A stretch of DNA of 64,000 nt from Fulvimonas sp. R45 (GTDB lineage: Bacteria; Pseudomonadota; Gammaproteobacteria; Xanthomonadales; Rhodanobacteraceae): assembly GCF_030504985.1 (NCBI RefSeq), contig NZ_JASERU010000005.1:207036-271035 (forward strand), written 5' to 3'. Positions 52,141-60,856 of the stretch are shown in pieces. The notes beneath the pieces are model-generated. The model was not told the origin of the DNA. It searched no databases and worked only from the letters and a program-made list of their open reading frames with translations. A program made the translations under genes and the position numbers. Within the stretch, counting starts at the first letter, position 1. The number at the start of each line of letters is the position of its first letter.

Positions 52141-53541
52141 TCAGCCCTGCGCGATGGCCAGCGCCGTGTCGATGCGCTTCAGCGCCTCCGCGCGGCCGGC
52201 CAGGTAGATGGTGTGGTCGATCGACGGCGATACCTGCGTGCCGGTCATCGCCACGCGCAGCGGCTGGGCGATCTTGCCCATGCCCAGCTCCAGTTGCGCC
52301 GCCACCTGCTCGATGGCCTGGTGGATCGGCTCCGGCTTCCATTCCACCCCGGCCAGCCGCGCCTTCGCCGTGGCCAGCACTGCGGCGGCGCTGTCGTTCT
52401 TCAGGTGCTTGGCGACCGCCTTGTCGTCCCACTCGGTGATCGGCCCGTACCAGATGCCGGCCTTCTCGGCCATTTCCTTCAGCGTGTGCACGCGGTCGCG
52501 CAGCGCCACGATCACGTCGGCCGGCGCCGGTCCCCGGGCGGGATCGATGCCGATGCGCTCCAGGTGCCACTCGAACTCCGGCGCCAGCGCCTGCGGGTCG
52601 TCGGTCTTGAGGTAGTGCTGGTTGAGCCAGTTGAGCTTCTCGGTGTCGAAGCGCGAGGCGGCCTTGTTCACGTCGGCCACGTCGAACAGCCGGGCCATCT
52701 CCTCGCGCGAGAAGATCTCCTGGTCGCCGTGCGACCAGCCCAGCCGCACCAGGTAGTTGAGGATCGCGTGCGGCAGGTAGCCGTTCTCGCGGTACTCCAT
52801 CACGCTCACCGAGTTGGTGCGCTTGGAGAGCTTCTTGCCTTCCTTGTCGAGGATCATCGGCAGGTGCGCGAACTCCGGCACCGGCGCGCCCAGCGCCTTG
52901 TAGATGTTGATCTGGCGCGGCGTGTTGTTGACGTGGTCGTCGCCGCGGATCACCTCGGTGATGCCCATGTCGATGTCGTCGACCACCACCGCGAAGTTGT
53001 AGGTGGGCCAGCCGTCGGAGCGGAAGATGACCAGATCGTCCAGTTCGCCGTTGGCGAACTCGATGCGGCCCTTCACCTTGTCCTCGAACACCACCGAACC
53101 CTGCTGCGGGTTCTTGAAGCGGATCACCCGGTTCGGGTCCTCGCGATACGGTTCGTTGCGGTCGCGGTAATAACCGCTGTAGCGGGGCTTCTCGCCCTTC
53201 GCCATCGCGGCCTCGCGCATCGCCTCGATCTCCTCCTTGCTTTCGTAGGCGTAGTAGGCCTTGCCCTCGGCGAGCAGGCGCCCGGCCACTTCCCGGTAGC
53301 GGGCCAGGCGCTGGGTCTGGTACACCGGCGCCGCGTCGGCGTCGAGGTCCAGCCAGGCCATCGCGTCGAGGATCGCCTGCACGGCTTCGTCGGTGGAGCG
53401 CTCGCGGTCGGTGTCCTCGATGCGCAGCAGGAACTCGCCGCCGCGCCGCCGGGCTTCCAGCCAGCAGTACAGCGCGGTACGCGCCCCGCCGATATGCAGG
53501 AAACCAGTGGGACTGGGGGCGAAGCGGGTACGGAAGCTCAT
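52141..53541 (-). CDS. gltX: Glutamate-tRNA ligase
   Basis: A 466-residue class I aminoacyl-tRNA synthetase. The HIGH-type motif is in [13 protein letters not shown] (residues 7-19), and the KMSKS-type motif is KLSKR at about 236-240. RDRNEPYRE, the [17 protein letters not shown] segment ([18 protein letters not shown]) and the helical anticodon-binding domain at the C-terminus are all present. It attaches Glu to tRNA-Glu. Length matches the usual 465-475 residues. No tRNA gene lies next to it here. Confidence 0.97.
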   Translation of the reverse strand: MSFRTRFAPSPTGFLHIGGARTALYCWLEARRRGGEFLLRIEDTDRERSTDEAVQAILDAMAWLDLDADAAPVYQTQRLARYREVAGRLLAEGKAYYAYESKEEIEAMREAAMAKGEKPRYSGYYRDRNEPYREDPNRVIRFKNPQQGSVVFEDKVKGRIEFANGELDDLVIFRSDGWPTYNFAVVVDDIDMGITEVIRGDDHVNNTPRQINIYKALGAPVPEFAHLPMILDKEGKKLSKRTNSVSVMEYRENGYLPHAILNYLVRLGWSHGDQEIFSREEMARLFDVADVNKAASRFDTEKLNWLNQHYLKTDDPQALAPEFEWHLERIGIDPARGPAPADVIVALRDRVHTLKEMAEKAGIWYGPITEWDDKAVAKHLKNDSAAAVLATAKARLAGVEWKPEPIHQAIEQVAAQLELGMGKIAQPLRVAMTGTQVSPSIDHTIYLAGRAEALKRIDTALAIAQG

Positions 53542-53593
53542 CGGGATCGCGGCGCAAATGAAACCGCGATTTTACCCGATGCGGGCCACCCGT

Positions 53594-53905
53594 TTAACGC
53601 TGGTCGGCAATCTCGCAGGCCCAGGCCCGGCAGATTTCCACGTTCGGGCTGAAGGCGAAGGGATGGAACGCCGTGGCATCCTGCCTGCCCAGCTGCAACG
53701 GCGCGATGGCGGCGGACCGGTCGCTGTAATCGATCCGCGGCACGTCGCCCGTCGTCTTCGGGGCGGGCCGCAGGACGAACTTCACCTCGAACAGGGGCTT
53801 GTGCGCGACCGGTTTCGCCGGTGCCACGGTTTGCGGTCCGGGAATGCCGGCGGCCCATGCGGCAACCGGGGCCATCAGGGCCAGGGCGAGCCATGCGCGT
53901 TTCAC
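53594..53905 (-). CDS. Small secreted protein of unknown function
   Basis: A 103-residue protein from GTG 53905, eight bases after GGAGG. Residues 1-17 (KRAWLALALMAPVAAWAAG) are a signal peptide. The mature part has FEVKFVLRPAP, RIDYSDRSAAIAPLQL and a Cys pair in EICRAWACEIADQR at the end, perhaps a disulfide. No domain recognised. It is upstream of gltX on the same strand with 52 bases between. Confidence 0.65.
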   Translation of the reverse strand: MKRAWLALALMAPVAAWAAGIPGPQTVAPAKPVAHKPLFEVKFVLRPAPKTTGDVPRIDYSDRSAAIAPLQLGRQDATAFHPFAFSPNVEICRAWACEIADQR

Positions 53906-54000
53906 GGGGGCACCTCCGCGGGGATTCGGTCGGCTTGCGTCGATAGTACGCTGATCCGCCCCGCCGCCATGCCGGCATTGCAGCACCGCGAAACGCAGAC

Positions 54001-54774
54001 ATGAGAACCCTCCGACTCGGCCGCGCCTTCCGCCCTTTCCGCCGGCTCGCTTTTTTGCTGGCCATTCCGCTCGTGTCCGCCCTGCCCTCCGGCGCGCGCG
54101 CCGACGGCAACCCGGGCTACGACCGCCCCGGCCTGGGCTTCACGCCGGCGGTGCTGCGCGCGGGCGATGTCACCTGGGAACAGGGCCTGCCGGACTGGAG
54201 CCGCGCCGACGGCGCCTCGCAATACGCCGCCGACACCCTGCTGCGGCTGGGCCTGGGCGGACCGCTGGAACTGCAGCTGGGCACCTCGTACCAGCGCATG
54301 GCGGCGGCAGGCATCGACCATGACGGCCGCGGCGACAGCTCGCTCGGGATGAAATTCGCCCTGCCCGCGTCGGGCACCTTCAGCTGGGGGCTGCTGGGCA
54401 GCGTGGAATTCACCGACGGCGCGCGCGCTTTCCGCAACCCGCGCCGGCAGTACCTGCTCGGCGCCGATTTCAACTGGCAGTGGAATACGCGCAACACCGC
54501 CGCGCTGTACCTGGAGAACGTGCGCAGCGGCGGCCGCGACAGCCGCCTGCTGGCGGTCAACGACGGCTACGCCTTCAGCGGGCGCCTGAGCGGCTACGTG
54601 GAAGCGGCCGTGCAGCACGCGGCGGGCACGGGCGCCGGCAGCATGGCCGGTGCCGGGCTGGCCTGGCTGGTCACGCCGCGCGTGCAACTCGACGGCAGCT
54701 TCCGCCATCGCCTCGGCGGCCACGCCGACCTGTGGGAGGCGGGCCTCGGCGTGTCGGTGTATTTCGGCCGCTGA
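54001..54774 (+). CDS. Outer-membrane-type transporter (phenol MetA-like)
   Basis: A 257-residue secreted beta-rich protein. A signal peptide ends near SGARADG. Repeating amphipathic strands (LELQLGTSYQRMA, SSLGMKFALP, YLLGADFNWQWN, TAALYLENVRSGG) and the final strand LWEAGLGVSVYFGR with a C-terminal aromatic pattern indicate an outer-membrane barrel. The overall look, GLGFTPAVLRAGDVTWEQGLPDW, fits the PF13557 group of putative porins. Substrate unknown. Confidence 0.72.
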   Translation: MRTLRLGRAFRPFRRLAFLLAIPLVSALPSGARADGNPGYDRPGLGFTPAVLRAGDVTWEQGLPDWSRADGASQYAADTLLRLGLGGPLELQLGTSYQRMAAAGIDHDGRGDSSLGMKFALPASGTFSWGLLGSVEFTDGARAFRNPRRQYLLGADFNWQWNTRNTAALYLENVRSGGRDSRLLAVNDGYAFSGRLSGYVEAAVQHAAGTGAGSMAGAGLAWLVTPRVQLDGSFRHRLGGHADLWEAGLGVSVYFGR

Positions 54775-54785
54775 GCGTCGGGCGC

Positions 54786-55217
54786 CTACTTCACGTGCAC
54801 CGTGATCTTCTTCGACACCAGCGGCGGGTCGAACGGCACGTGGTTGGCGTCGCCCAGCTCCAGTTGCAGCGTATGCGTGCCGGGCGCGAGCTTCAGCACC
54901 GTCTCGGTCTGGCCGCCGCCGAAGTGCAGGTGGTGCGCGTCCTTCGGGATCGGCTGGCCGGCGGCGGGCGGTTCCTGCACGTCCACCAGCAGGTGGTGGT
55001 GGCCGGTATGCGCCTTGTCCACGCCGGCCGGCGCCACGCCCATGCCTTTCAGGCCGAAGCGCACGGCGAAGCTCTGCGGCACGGTGGCGCCGTCGCGGGG
55101 CGAGACGATGTAGACCTGCGCCCCGGCCGGCGCCTTCGTCGTCGGCAGTCCATCCGCGCACGCGGGGCCGGCGGCGGACACCATCGCCAGGGCGGATGCA
55201 AGCAGCATGCGTTTCAT
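54786..55217 (-). CDS. DUF4399 periplasmic protein
   Basis: A 143-residue protein with a signal peptide (residues 1-21, ending ACADG). VYIVSPRDGATVPQSFAVRFG, then HTGHHHLLVD, and PGTHTLQLELGDANHVPFDPPL are the DUF4399 landmarks. The His-rich HTGHHH and DAHHLHFGGGQT might bind a metal. Function unknown. It converges with the barrel gene with 11 bases between. Confidence 0.85.
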   Translation of the reverse strand: MKRMLLASALAMVSAAGPACADGLPTTKAPAGAQVYIVSPRDGATVPQSFAVRFGLKGMGVAPAGVDKAHTGHHHLLVDVQEPPAAGQPIPKDAHHLHFGGGQTETVLKLAPGTHTLQLELGDANHVPFDPPLVSKKITVHVK

Positions 55218-55363
55218 CGGCAGGTCCTCGGGACGGAAGAAGCGCCAGTGTAGCCCGTCGCAGGATATTGCGACGAGAGAGCGTCATCGCCCCGTCACCC
55301 GCCCGCCATCCATGCGCAACCGCCCGCGCCGATGCTGCGTCCGGGCCACCCGGGGAAGCGCGC

Positions 55364-56524
55364 ATGCGCATCGGCATCATCAGCGAAACATGGCCGCCGG
55401 AGATCAACGGCGTGGCGCTCACCGTGCATGGCCTGGCGGTCGGCCTGGCCGCGCGCGGGCACGGCATCGACCTGGTGCGCCCACGCCAGCCGCAGCCCGG
55501 CGCGGGTGCGGACGGCATGGACGAAATGCTCACCCGCGGCTTCGCGCTGCCGCACTATCCCGGCGTGCGCCTGGGGTTGCCCGCTACGCGCGCACTGCGA
55601 CACCGCTGGGAACGGCAGCGTCCCGACGTCGTCTACATCGCCACCGAAGGGCCGCTGGGCGGCAGCGCGCTGCGGGTCGCTCGCCGGCTGGGCATCCCGG
55701 CGGCGACCGGATTCCACACCCGCTTCGACCACTACGCGGGCCACTACGGCCTGGGCTGGGCCACGCCGCTGGTGCGCGCCTACCTGCGCCGCTTCCATCG
55801 CCGCGCCGCGGCCACCCTGGTGCCTACCGCGGCACTCGGCGCGGAGCTGGCCACGCTGGGCGTGGACAACGTGCGCCTGCTGCGCCGCGCGGTGGACACG
55901 CGGCTGTTCCACCCGGACCGGCGCGACCCCGTGCTGCGCGCACGATGGGGCGCGGGCGAGGACACGCCGGTGGTGCTGTACCTCGGCCGCATCGCCGCGG
56001 AGAAGAACCTGGCGCTGGCGGTGCGCGCCTTCGAGGCGCTGCGGCAGGAAGCGCCCGCGGCGCGCTTCGTCTGGGTCGGCGACGGCCCGGAACGCGCCGC
56101 GCTGCAGGCCGCCCATCCGGACTACGTCTTTACCGGCATGCAGGTGGGCGAGGCGCTGGCGCGGCACGTCGCCAGCGCCGACCTGTTCCCCTTCCCCAGT
56201 CTCAGCGAGACCTTCGGCAACGTGGTGCTGGAGGCGCTGGCCGCCGGCGTGGCGCTGGTGGCCTTCGACACCGGCGCCGCGCACGAGCACCTGCGCGACG
56301 GCGTGGGCGGCGCGCGCATCGCCCCCGGCGACGCGGACGCCTTCGTCCGCGCCACCGTGCGGCTGGGCGCCAACCCGGCGCGGCTGCGCCGGATGCGCCG
56401 CGCCGCGCGCGGCAGCATGGCGCAGCTCTCGCCCGACGCGGTGGTGCGCGAATTCGAGACCCTGCTGCACGAACTGGCCGGAGAACCTGACCATGCACAC
56501 CACGTCCTCGCCGCCCGTGCCTGA
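55364..56524 (+). CDS. GT4-family glycosyltransferase
   Basis: A 386-residue retaining glycosyltransferase with two Rossmann-like domains. The first starts IGIISETWPPEINGVA; the second starts VVLYLGRIAAEKNLALAVRAF, followed by WVGDGPERAAL and the nucleotide-sugar E-x7-E loop PSLSETFGNVVLEALA. It resembles the MgtA/PimB-like enzymes that glucosylate or mannosylate diacylglycerol or polyprenol lipids. It overlaps the following PAP2 gene by 32 bases. Confidence 0.92.
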   Translation: MRIGIISETWPPEINGVALTVHGLAVGLAARGHGIDLVRPRQPQPGAGADGMDEMLTRGFALPHYPGVRLGLPATRALRHRWERQRPDVVYIATEGPLGGSALRVARRLGIPAATGFHTRFDHYAGHYGLGWATPLVRAYLRRFHRRAAATLVPTAALGAELATLGVDNVRLLRRAVDTRLFHPDRRDPVLRARWGAGEDTPVVLYLGRIAAEKNLALAVRAFEALRQEAPAARFVWVGDGPERAALQAAHPDYVFTGMQVGEALARHVASADLFPFPSLSETFGNVVLEALAAGVALVAFDTGAAHEHLRDGVGGARIAPGDADAFVRATVRLGANPARLRRMRRAARGSMAQLSPDAVVREFETLLHELAGEPDHAHHVLAARA

Positions 56525-57059
56525 GACGCCGCGCCGTGCACTCGACGCGCGCCTGTGCCTGCTCGCCAACCGCTGGGGCGCGCGCCACACGGTGGGCGCC
56601 TTCTTCGCGCTGATGAGCCGGCTCGGCGATGGCGTGTTCTGGTACGCGCTGATGGCGGCGCTGGCCGTGCTGGGCGGCGTGCGCGGGTTGTGGGCGGCCG
56701 CGCACATGGCCGCGACCGGGCTGGTCGCGCTGCAGCTCTACCGCGTGCTGAAGCGCCGCACGAAACGGCCGCGCCCGTTCCGCGCCTGCCCGGGCGTGAT
56801 CGCGCACCTGCCGCCGCTGGACGAGTTCAGCTTCCCCTCCGGCCACACCCTGCAGGCGACCGGCTTCACCATCGTGGCGCTGGCCTGGTACCCGATGCTG
56901 GCGCCGCTGCTGCTGCCGTTCACCGCGCTGGTGGCGGCGTCGCGCGTGGTGCTGGGGTTGCACTATCCCAGCGACGTGCTGGCGGCGCTGGCCATCGGCA
57001 GCGGGCTGGGCGGGCTGTCGCTGTGGCTGGTCGCGGGAATCATGCCGCCGATGGTCTAG
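56493..57059 (+). CDS. PAP2-family membrane phosphatase
   Basis: A 188-residue phosphatase with about five helices. The three PAP2 motifs are KRRTKRPRP, FSFPSGHTLQATGF and SRVVLGLHYPSD. It removes phosphate from a lipid such as phosphatidate or undecaprenyl diphosphate. Overlap with the glycosyltransferase suggests that the phosphatase makes the lipid acceptor, e.g. diacylglycerol, for the glycosyltransferase. That pairing is inferred. Confidence 0.92.
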   Translation: MHTTSSPPVPETPRRALDARLCLLANRWGARHTVGAFFALMSRLGDGVFWYALMAALAVLGGVRGLWAAAHMAATGLVALQLYRVLKRRTKRPRPFRACPGVIAHLPPLDEFSFPSGHTLQATGFTIVALAWYPMLAPLLLPFTALVAASRVVLGLHYPSDVLAALAIGSGLGGLSLWLVAGIMPPMV

Positions 57060-57127
57060 CACCGGGCGGCTGGGCAAAAACTGCGCAGCGCGTCACGAGG
57101 TGCTTTGCGCTCAGGCAGATAGGCCAC

Positions 57128-57288
57128 CTATCCACAGGCTTTGCCCAGCCGCTTCCACACCGGCTGTGGAAAAAGCGCGAGATCCTGCGCAAATTTTCGT
57201 CAGCGCGTGCCAAGTGCCTGTCGCCCAAGGCCCCGGGGCGGCTTGTCCACAGGCTTGTTCCACGATCATCCACACGCGCTGTGGAAAA
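57128..57288. repeat. Tandem TCCACAG...CTGTGGA hairpin modules with near DnaA-box sequences
   Basis: Two related modules, about 57128-57173 and 57243-57288, each begin with TCCACAGGCTT and end with CTGTGGAAAA, so each can fold by its arms. Five 9-mers are one base off TTATCCACA: 57128-57136, 57165-57173 (reverse), 57243-57251, 57266-57274 and 57280-57288 (reverse). They lie in a 296-bp gap between convergent genes, with no protein-coding sign. Confidence 0.6.
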
Positions 57289-57355
57289 CCACCCGGCGGA
57301 AACGGCGATGCCGCCCGGAGGCGGCATCGCGACGTGGTGCGGAATGGCGGCAGGC

Positions 57356-58225
57356 TCAGGCGGCGCGCGGCGCCTTCGCCAGCAGGCCGAACAGGTCGGC
57401 CAGCGTGTCGCGCATCTCGCGGCGGTCGACGATCATGTCGATGGCGCCGTGCTCGAGCAGGAACTCGGAACGCTGGAAGCCTTCCGGCAGCGTCTCGCGC
57501 ACGGTCTGCTCGATCACGCGCGGGCCGGCGAAGCCGATCAGCGCCTTCGGCTCGCCGACGTTGATGTCGCCGAGCAGCGCCAGGCTGGCGGACACGCCGC
57601 CGGTGGTGGGGTTGGTCAGCACGCTGACGTAGGGCACGCCCGCGTCGCGCAGGCGCGCCAGCGCGGCCGAGGTCTTGGCCATCTGCAGCAGCGAGAACAG
57701 CGCCTCCTGCATGCGCGCGCCGCCGGTGGCGGAGAAGCACACCAGCGCGCTGCGGTCCGCCAGCGCCTTCTCGGCGGCGCGGGTGAACTTCTCGCCCACG
57801 ACCGAGCCCATCGAGCCGCCCATGTAGGCGAAGTCGAACGCCACCGCCACCAGCGGGCGGCCCTTGAGCCGGCCGTTCATCGCCACCAGCGCGTCCTTCT
57901 CGCCGCTGGACTTCTGCGCGGCGACGATGCGGTCGCGGTACTTCTTGGAGTCGCGGAACTTCAGCGGATCGGTGGCCTCCATGCTGGCCCACAGTTCCTG
58001 CGTCGAGCCCTCGTCGAACAGCGACAGCAGCCGGGCGCGGGCGCGAATGGCGTGGTGGTGGCCGCACTTGGGGCAGACCATCAGGTTGCGTTCCAGTTCC
58101 GGCTTGTACAGCACCGTGCCGCAGCCGGCGCACTTCTCCCACACGCCCTCCGGCACCTTGCCCTTGCCGGCGGCGGTGGCCTGCGTGCGCGCACGTGGGG
58201 TCATGATCTTCTGCAACCAGTTCAT
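57356..58225 (-). CDS. accD: Acetyl-CoA carboxylase carboxyltransferase subunit beta
   Basis: A 289-residue subunit of the carboxyltransferase that makes malonyl-CoA. The N-terminal zinc ribbon has C32, C35, C51 and C54 (CAGC, CPKC). [33 protein letters not shown] and [22 protein letters not shown] [17 protein letters not shown] are the crotonase-fold core motifs. It pairs with AccA, not in the window. It lies on the trpBA strand but 2.6 kb beyond trpA, and folC, often next, is not here. Confidence 0.97.
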   Translation of the reverse strand: MNWLQKIMTPRARTQATAAGKGKVPEGVWEKCAGCGTVLYKPELERNLMVCPKCGHHHAIRARARLLSLFDEGSTQELWASMEATDPLKFRDSKKYRDRIVAAQKSSGEKDALVAMNGRLKGRPLVAVAFDFAYMGGSMGSVVGEKFTRAAEKALADRSALVCFSATGGARMQEALFSLLQMAKTSAALARLRDAGVPYVSVLTNPTTGGVSASLALLGDINVGEPKALIGFAGPRVIEQTVRETLPEGFQRSEFLLEHGAIDMIVDRREMRDTLADLFGLLAKAPRAA

Positions 58226-58361
58226 AGCGGCACCTCGGGTGAGGCGGGCATTCTAGCCGAGTTCGGCGAGGCGCTCCGGACGCGGGCGTGTGGAATGCCG
58301 CGCGGCGCAGGCAGCTTCATTCCAGGTGGCGACCACCTGTCCAAGTCGTCATCTCGGCGCA

Positions 58362-58726
58362 GCCCATTGCTGTCCGGAATAATCTCGAAACCGGACCATT
58401 GTGCGCGGCGCATGCCGCCTCACGTTTTTGCTCGTCATCCCGGCGTAGGCCGGAGGCGCTTTATCAACAGACGAAGGTCTGGTCATCCAGTAGCGAACAC
58501 GCTTGATCAAACCGCGCGGCTACTGGATGACTCGCTGCGCTCGCCCCTTCGGGGCCGCCCTACGGGCGTTCTGCGCGCTGCGCGCTTGTCCGGCCTGCGC
58601 CGGAATGACGCTTCGGATCGGTGGTCGCCATCAGGAATGAAGTCGCCTCCTGGCTGCCTCCTGTGTAAACGGCGTGGGCATTCACTCTCCAGCGGCGTCC
58701 CCGGATTATCCCGGACAGCAGTGGGC
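58362..58726. repeat. Nested-palindrome element, copy B
   Basis: It fills most of the 566-bp spacer between accD and the SDR gene. Outer arms GCCCATTGCTGTCCGGAAT (58362-58380) and the reverse partner at 58704-58726; middle arms 58433-58458 and 58590-58610; inner arms GTCATCCAGTAGC (58482-58494) and GCTACTGGATGAC (58519-58531). The part from 58519 to 58610 is nearly identical to 26251-26342. No coding sign. Confidence 0.75.
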
Positions 58727-58791
58727 GCAGGCCGGAATGACGGGCGAGAGCGCGATGTCGGCGCGACGACCGTGCCGCACCACGTCGTCGT

Positions 58792-59679
58792 TCAACCGTT
58801 GAAGTGGCCGGCCAGGTCCGCCAGCAACCCGGGGCCCGTCGGCTGCCAGCCCAGTTCCTGCCGCGTCCAGGCGCTGGAGGCCGAGAGGTCATGCCCGGTG
58901 AACATCGCCATCCAGCCGAAATGGTCCGCCGCCGCGTCGGCCGGCAGGGAAACCACCGGCACCTGCAGGCCGCGGCCGATCGCCTCGGCGATGTCGCGCA
59001 ACGCCACGCCTTCCTCGGCCACCGCGTGGTAGCGCGCGCCGGGCGCGCGCCGCTCCAGCGCCAGCCGGTAGAGCCGCGCGACGTCGGACACATGTGCCGC
59101 CGAATAGCGGTTGCCACCCTCGCCCACGTAGGCGGAGACGCCCTTCTCTCTCGCCACCTCGATGAGGATGCTGACCAGGCCGTGCCGGCGGGTGTCGTGC
59201 ACCTGCGGCAGGCGCATCACCGACACGTTGGCGCCCGCGGCGGCCACCGCCGCGGCCGCCAGTTCCGATGCCCGGCGCGGGTTGGGTGCGTCGGCGTTGA
59301 ACACGTCCTCGGTGGCGAGCCGGTCCGGTGCCGCCTGCCCCATGCCGACGCCCGAGGTGACGACCAGCGGATGGTCGGTGCCCGCCAGCCCGGCACCGAG
59401 CGCCTCGATGGCGCGGCGGTCCTTCTCGCAGTTGGCGACGAAGTTGGAGAAGTCGTGGTCGAAGGCGCAGTGGATCACGCCTTCCGCCAGGGCGGCGCCG
59501 CGGCGCAGGCTGTCCGGGTCCTCCAGGTCGCCGCGATACGCTTCCGCGCCGGCGGCCTCCAGTGCCCGGGCGCCCGCGTCCGAACGCGTCATGCCGAGCA
59601 CCCGATGCCCTGCCCCGATGAGTTCCGCGACGATGGCCGAGCCGATGAAACCGGTCGCGCCGGTAACGAAGACACGCAT
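58792..59679 (-). CDS. Atypical SDR-family NAD(P)-dependent oxidoreductase
   Basis: A 295-residue extended or atypical short-chain dehydrogenase. The N-terminus VFVTGATGFIGSAIV is the cofactor-binding glycine motif of extended SDRs. Then EGVIHCAFDHDFS and VVTSGVGMG, but no clear YxxxK is present at the usual place (ASELAAAAVAA follows), which suggests an atypical, perhaps non-catalytic or NmrA-like member. Divergent from the MmyB-type regulator gene 96 bases away, a common pairing. Confidence 0.85.
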   Translation of the reverse strand: MRVFVTGATGFIGSAIVAELIGAGHRVLGMTRSDAGARALEAAGAEAYRGDLEDPDSLRRGAALAEGVIHCAFDHDFSNFVANCEKDRRAIEALGAGLAGTDHPLVVTSGVGMGQAAPDRLATEDVFNADAPNPRRASELAAAAVAAAGANVSVMRLPQVHDTRRHGLVSILIEVAREKGVSAYVGEGGNRYSAAHVSDVARLYRLALERRAPGARYHAVAEEGVALRDIAEAIGRGLQVPVVSLPADAAADHFGWMAMFTGHDLSASSAWTRQELGWQPTGPGLLADLAGHFNG

Positions 59680-59733
59680 GGGTCAACTCCCGTTCCATGA
59701 TGGATGGAGGCCACTCTCGGCGCCGGCGCCATC

Positions 59734-59762
59734 CGGGTAAAGTAGTGACGTCATACGGGTAA
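59734..59762. promoter_or_regulatory. Candidate operator between the SDR and regulator genes
   Basis: The palindrome TGACGTCA (59746-59753) is flanked by two direct copies of CGGGTAA (59734-59740, 59756-59762) spaced 22 bases, i.e. two helical turns. It lies in the 96-bp divergent region 14 bases before the regulator ATG. Confidence 0.5.
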
Positions 59763-59775
59763 TGGAACCAACAGG

Positions 59776-60612
59776 ATGGATCTGCCGGCCAACGCCCATC
59801 GCCTTGGCGCCTATCTGCGCGACCGCCGCGCCCGGCTCGACCCGGCCGCCTTCGGCCTGCCGCTGGCGCGCCGCCGCACGCCCGGCCTGCGCCGCGAGGA
59901 AGTGGCCCAGCGCGCCCATGTCAGCGCGACCTGGTACACCTGGCTGGAGCAGGGCCGCGGCGGCGCCCCCTCGGCCGACGCGCTCGACCGCATCGCCCGC
60001 GCGCTGCTGCTGACCGAAGTGGAACGCGAACACCTGTTCCTGCTCGCCCTGGGCCACCCGCCCGAGGTGCGCCAGCGCGAAGCCGAGGGCGTCTCGCCGC
60101 GGCTGCAGCGCGTGCTCGACGCGCTGGAGTGGAGTCCCGCCATGGTGAAGACGGCCACCTGGGACATCGTGGCCTGGAACCGTGCCGCCGCCGCGGTGCT
60201 GACCGACTACGCCACGCTGCCGCCGGAACGGCGCAACGTGCTGCGGATGATGTTCTGCGATCCGCGCGTGCGCGCGGCGCAACCCGACTGGGAAGGCGTG
60301 GCGCGCTTCGTGGTGGCGGTGTTCCGCGCCGACGCCGTGCGCGCCGGCGCCTCGGCGAGCGTGCAATCGCTGGTCGACGAACTGAGCCGGCAAAGCCCCG
60401 AGTTCGCGGCGATGTGGCGCGACCACGACGTGCGCCAGTTCGGCGAGGGCAGCAAGCACCTGATCCACCCGCACGCCGGCCCGATTGCGCTGGAATACTC
60501 GGCCTTCGCGGTCGACGGCCGGCCCGACCTCGGCATGGTGGTGTACACCCCGGCCACGCCGGAGGACGTGGCGCGGGTCAGGGCGTTGATCCGTGCGCGC
60601 GAGGCGGGCTGA
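59776..60612 (+). CDS. XRE-type regulator with MmyB-like ligand domain
   Basis: A 278-residue regulator. Residues 8-78 are the HTH: RLGAYLRDRRARLDPA, RRTPGLRREEVAQRAHVSATWYTWLEQGR. The rest is the PAS-like MmyB ligand-binding domain (VVAWNRAAAAVLTDY, NVLRMMF, FVVAVFRADA, IHPHAGPIALEYSAF) that in this family can bind fatty acids. Such genes are typically divergent from an SDR gene, as here, and repress it. Complete at both ends. Confidence 0.93.
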   Translation: MDLPANAHRLGAYLRDRRARLDPAAFGLPLARRRTPGLRREEVAQRAHVSATWYTWLEQGRGGAPSADALDRIARALLLTEVEREHLFLLALGHPPEVRQREAEGVSPRLQRVLDALEWSPAMVKTATWDIVAWNRAAAAVLTDYATLPPERRNVLRMMFCDPRVRAAQPDWEGVARFVVAVFRADAVRAGASASVQSLVDELSRQSPEFAAMWRDHDVRQFGEGSKHLIHPHAGPIALEYSAFAVDGRPDLGMVVYTPATPEDVARVRALIRAREAG

Positions 60613-60693
60613 CGGGGCCGCCACGCCAACTGCACGCCTACTGGCACAGGCCTTTGGCCTGTCACTTTCCGGGATGGCTTCCTGCTGCCGGGT

Positions 60694-60802
60694 GAGCGCC
60701 TCCCCCTGCGTGCAGGGGGAGGTTGGGAGGGGGTCACGCTTTGGCTTTCAAGCCAGAAGCACCCCTCCCCAGCCCTCCCCTGCACGCAGGGGAGGGAGCC
60801 TT
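60694..60802 (-). repeat. CCTCCCC-type element, copy 2 (inverted)
   Basis: Nearly identical in reverse orientation to 33821-33928. The spacer from 60613 to 60856 also has a 7-bp hairpin ACAGGCC-TTT-GGCCTGT (60646-60662) just before it. No gene is seen in this spacer. Confidence 0.8.
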
Positions 60803-60856
60803 CCCCCGCCCTTCGAGGCAAGCGACAAGCTTCTCCGCGCGACGGGCGAAAGCACC

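Noticed and set aside
52141..53541. tRNA genes near gltX
   Set aside because: I looked for cloverleaf ends and CCA in the spacers and saw none.
57128..57288. Chromosomal origin
   Set aside because: No dnaA, dnaN, rpmH or gidA neighbours and no AT-rich unwinding region; only a repeat with DnaA-box-like words.
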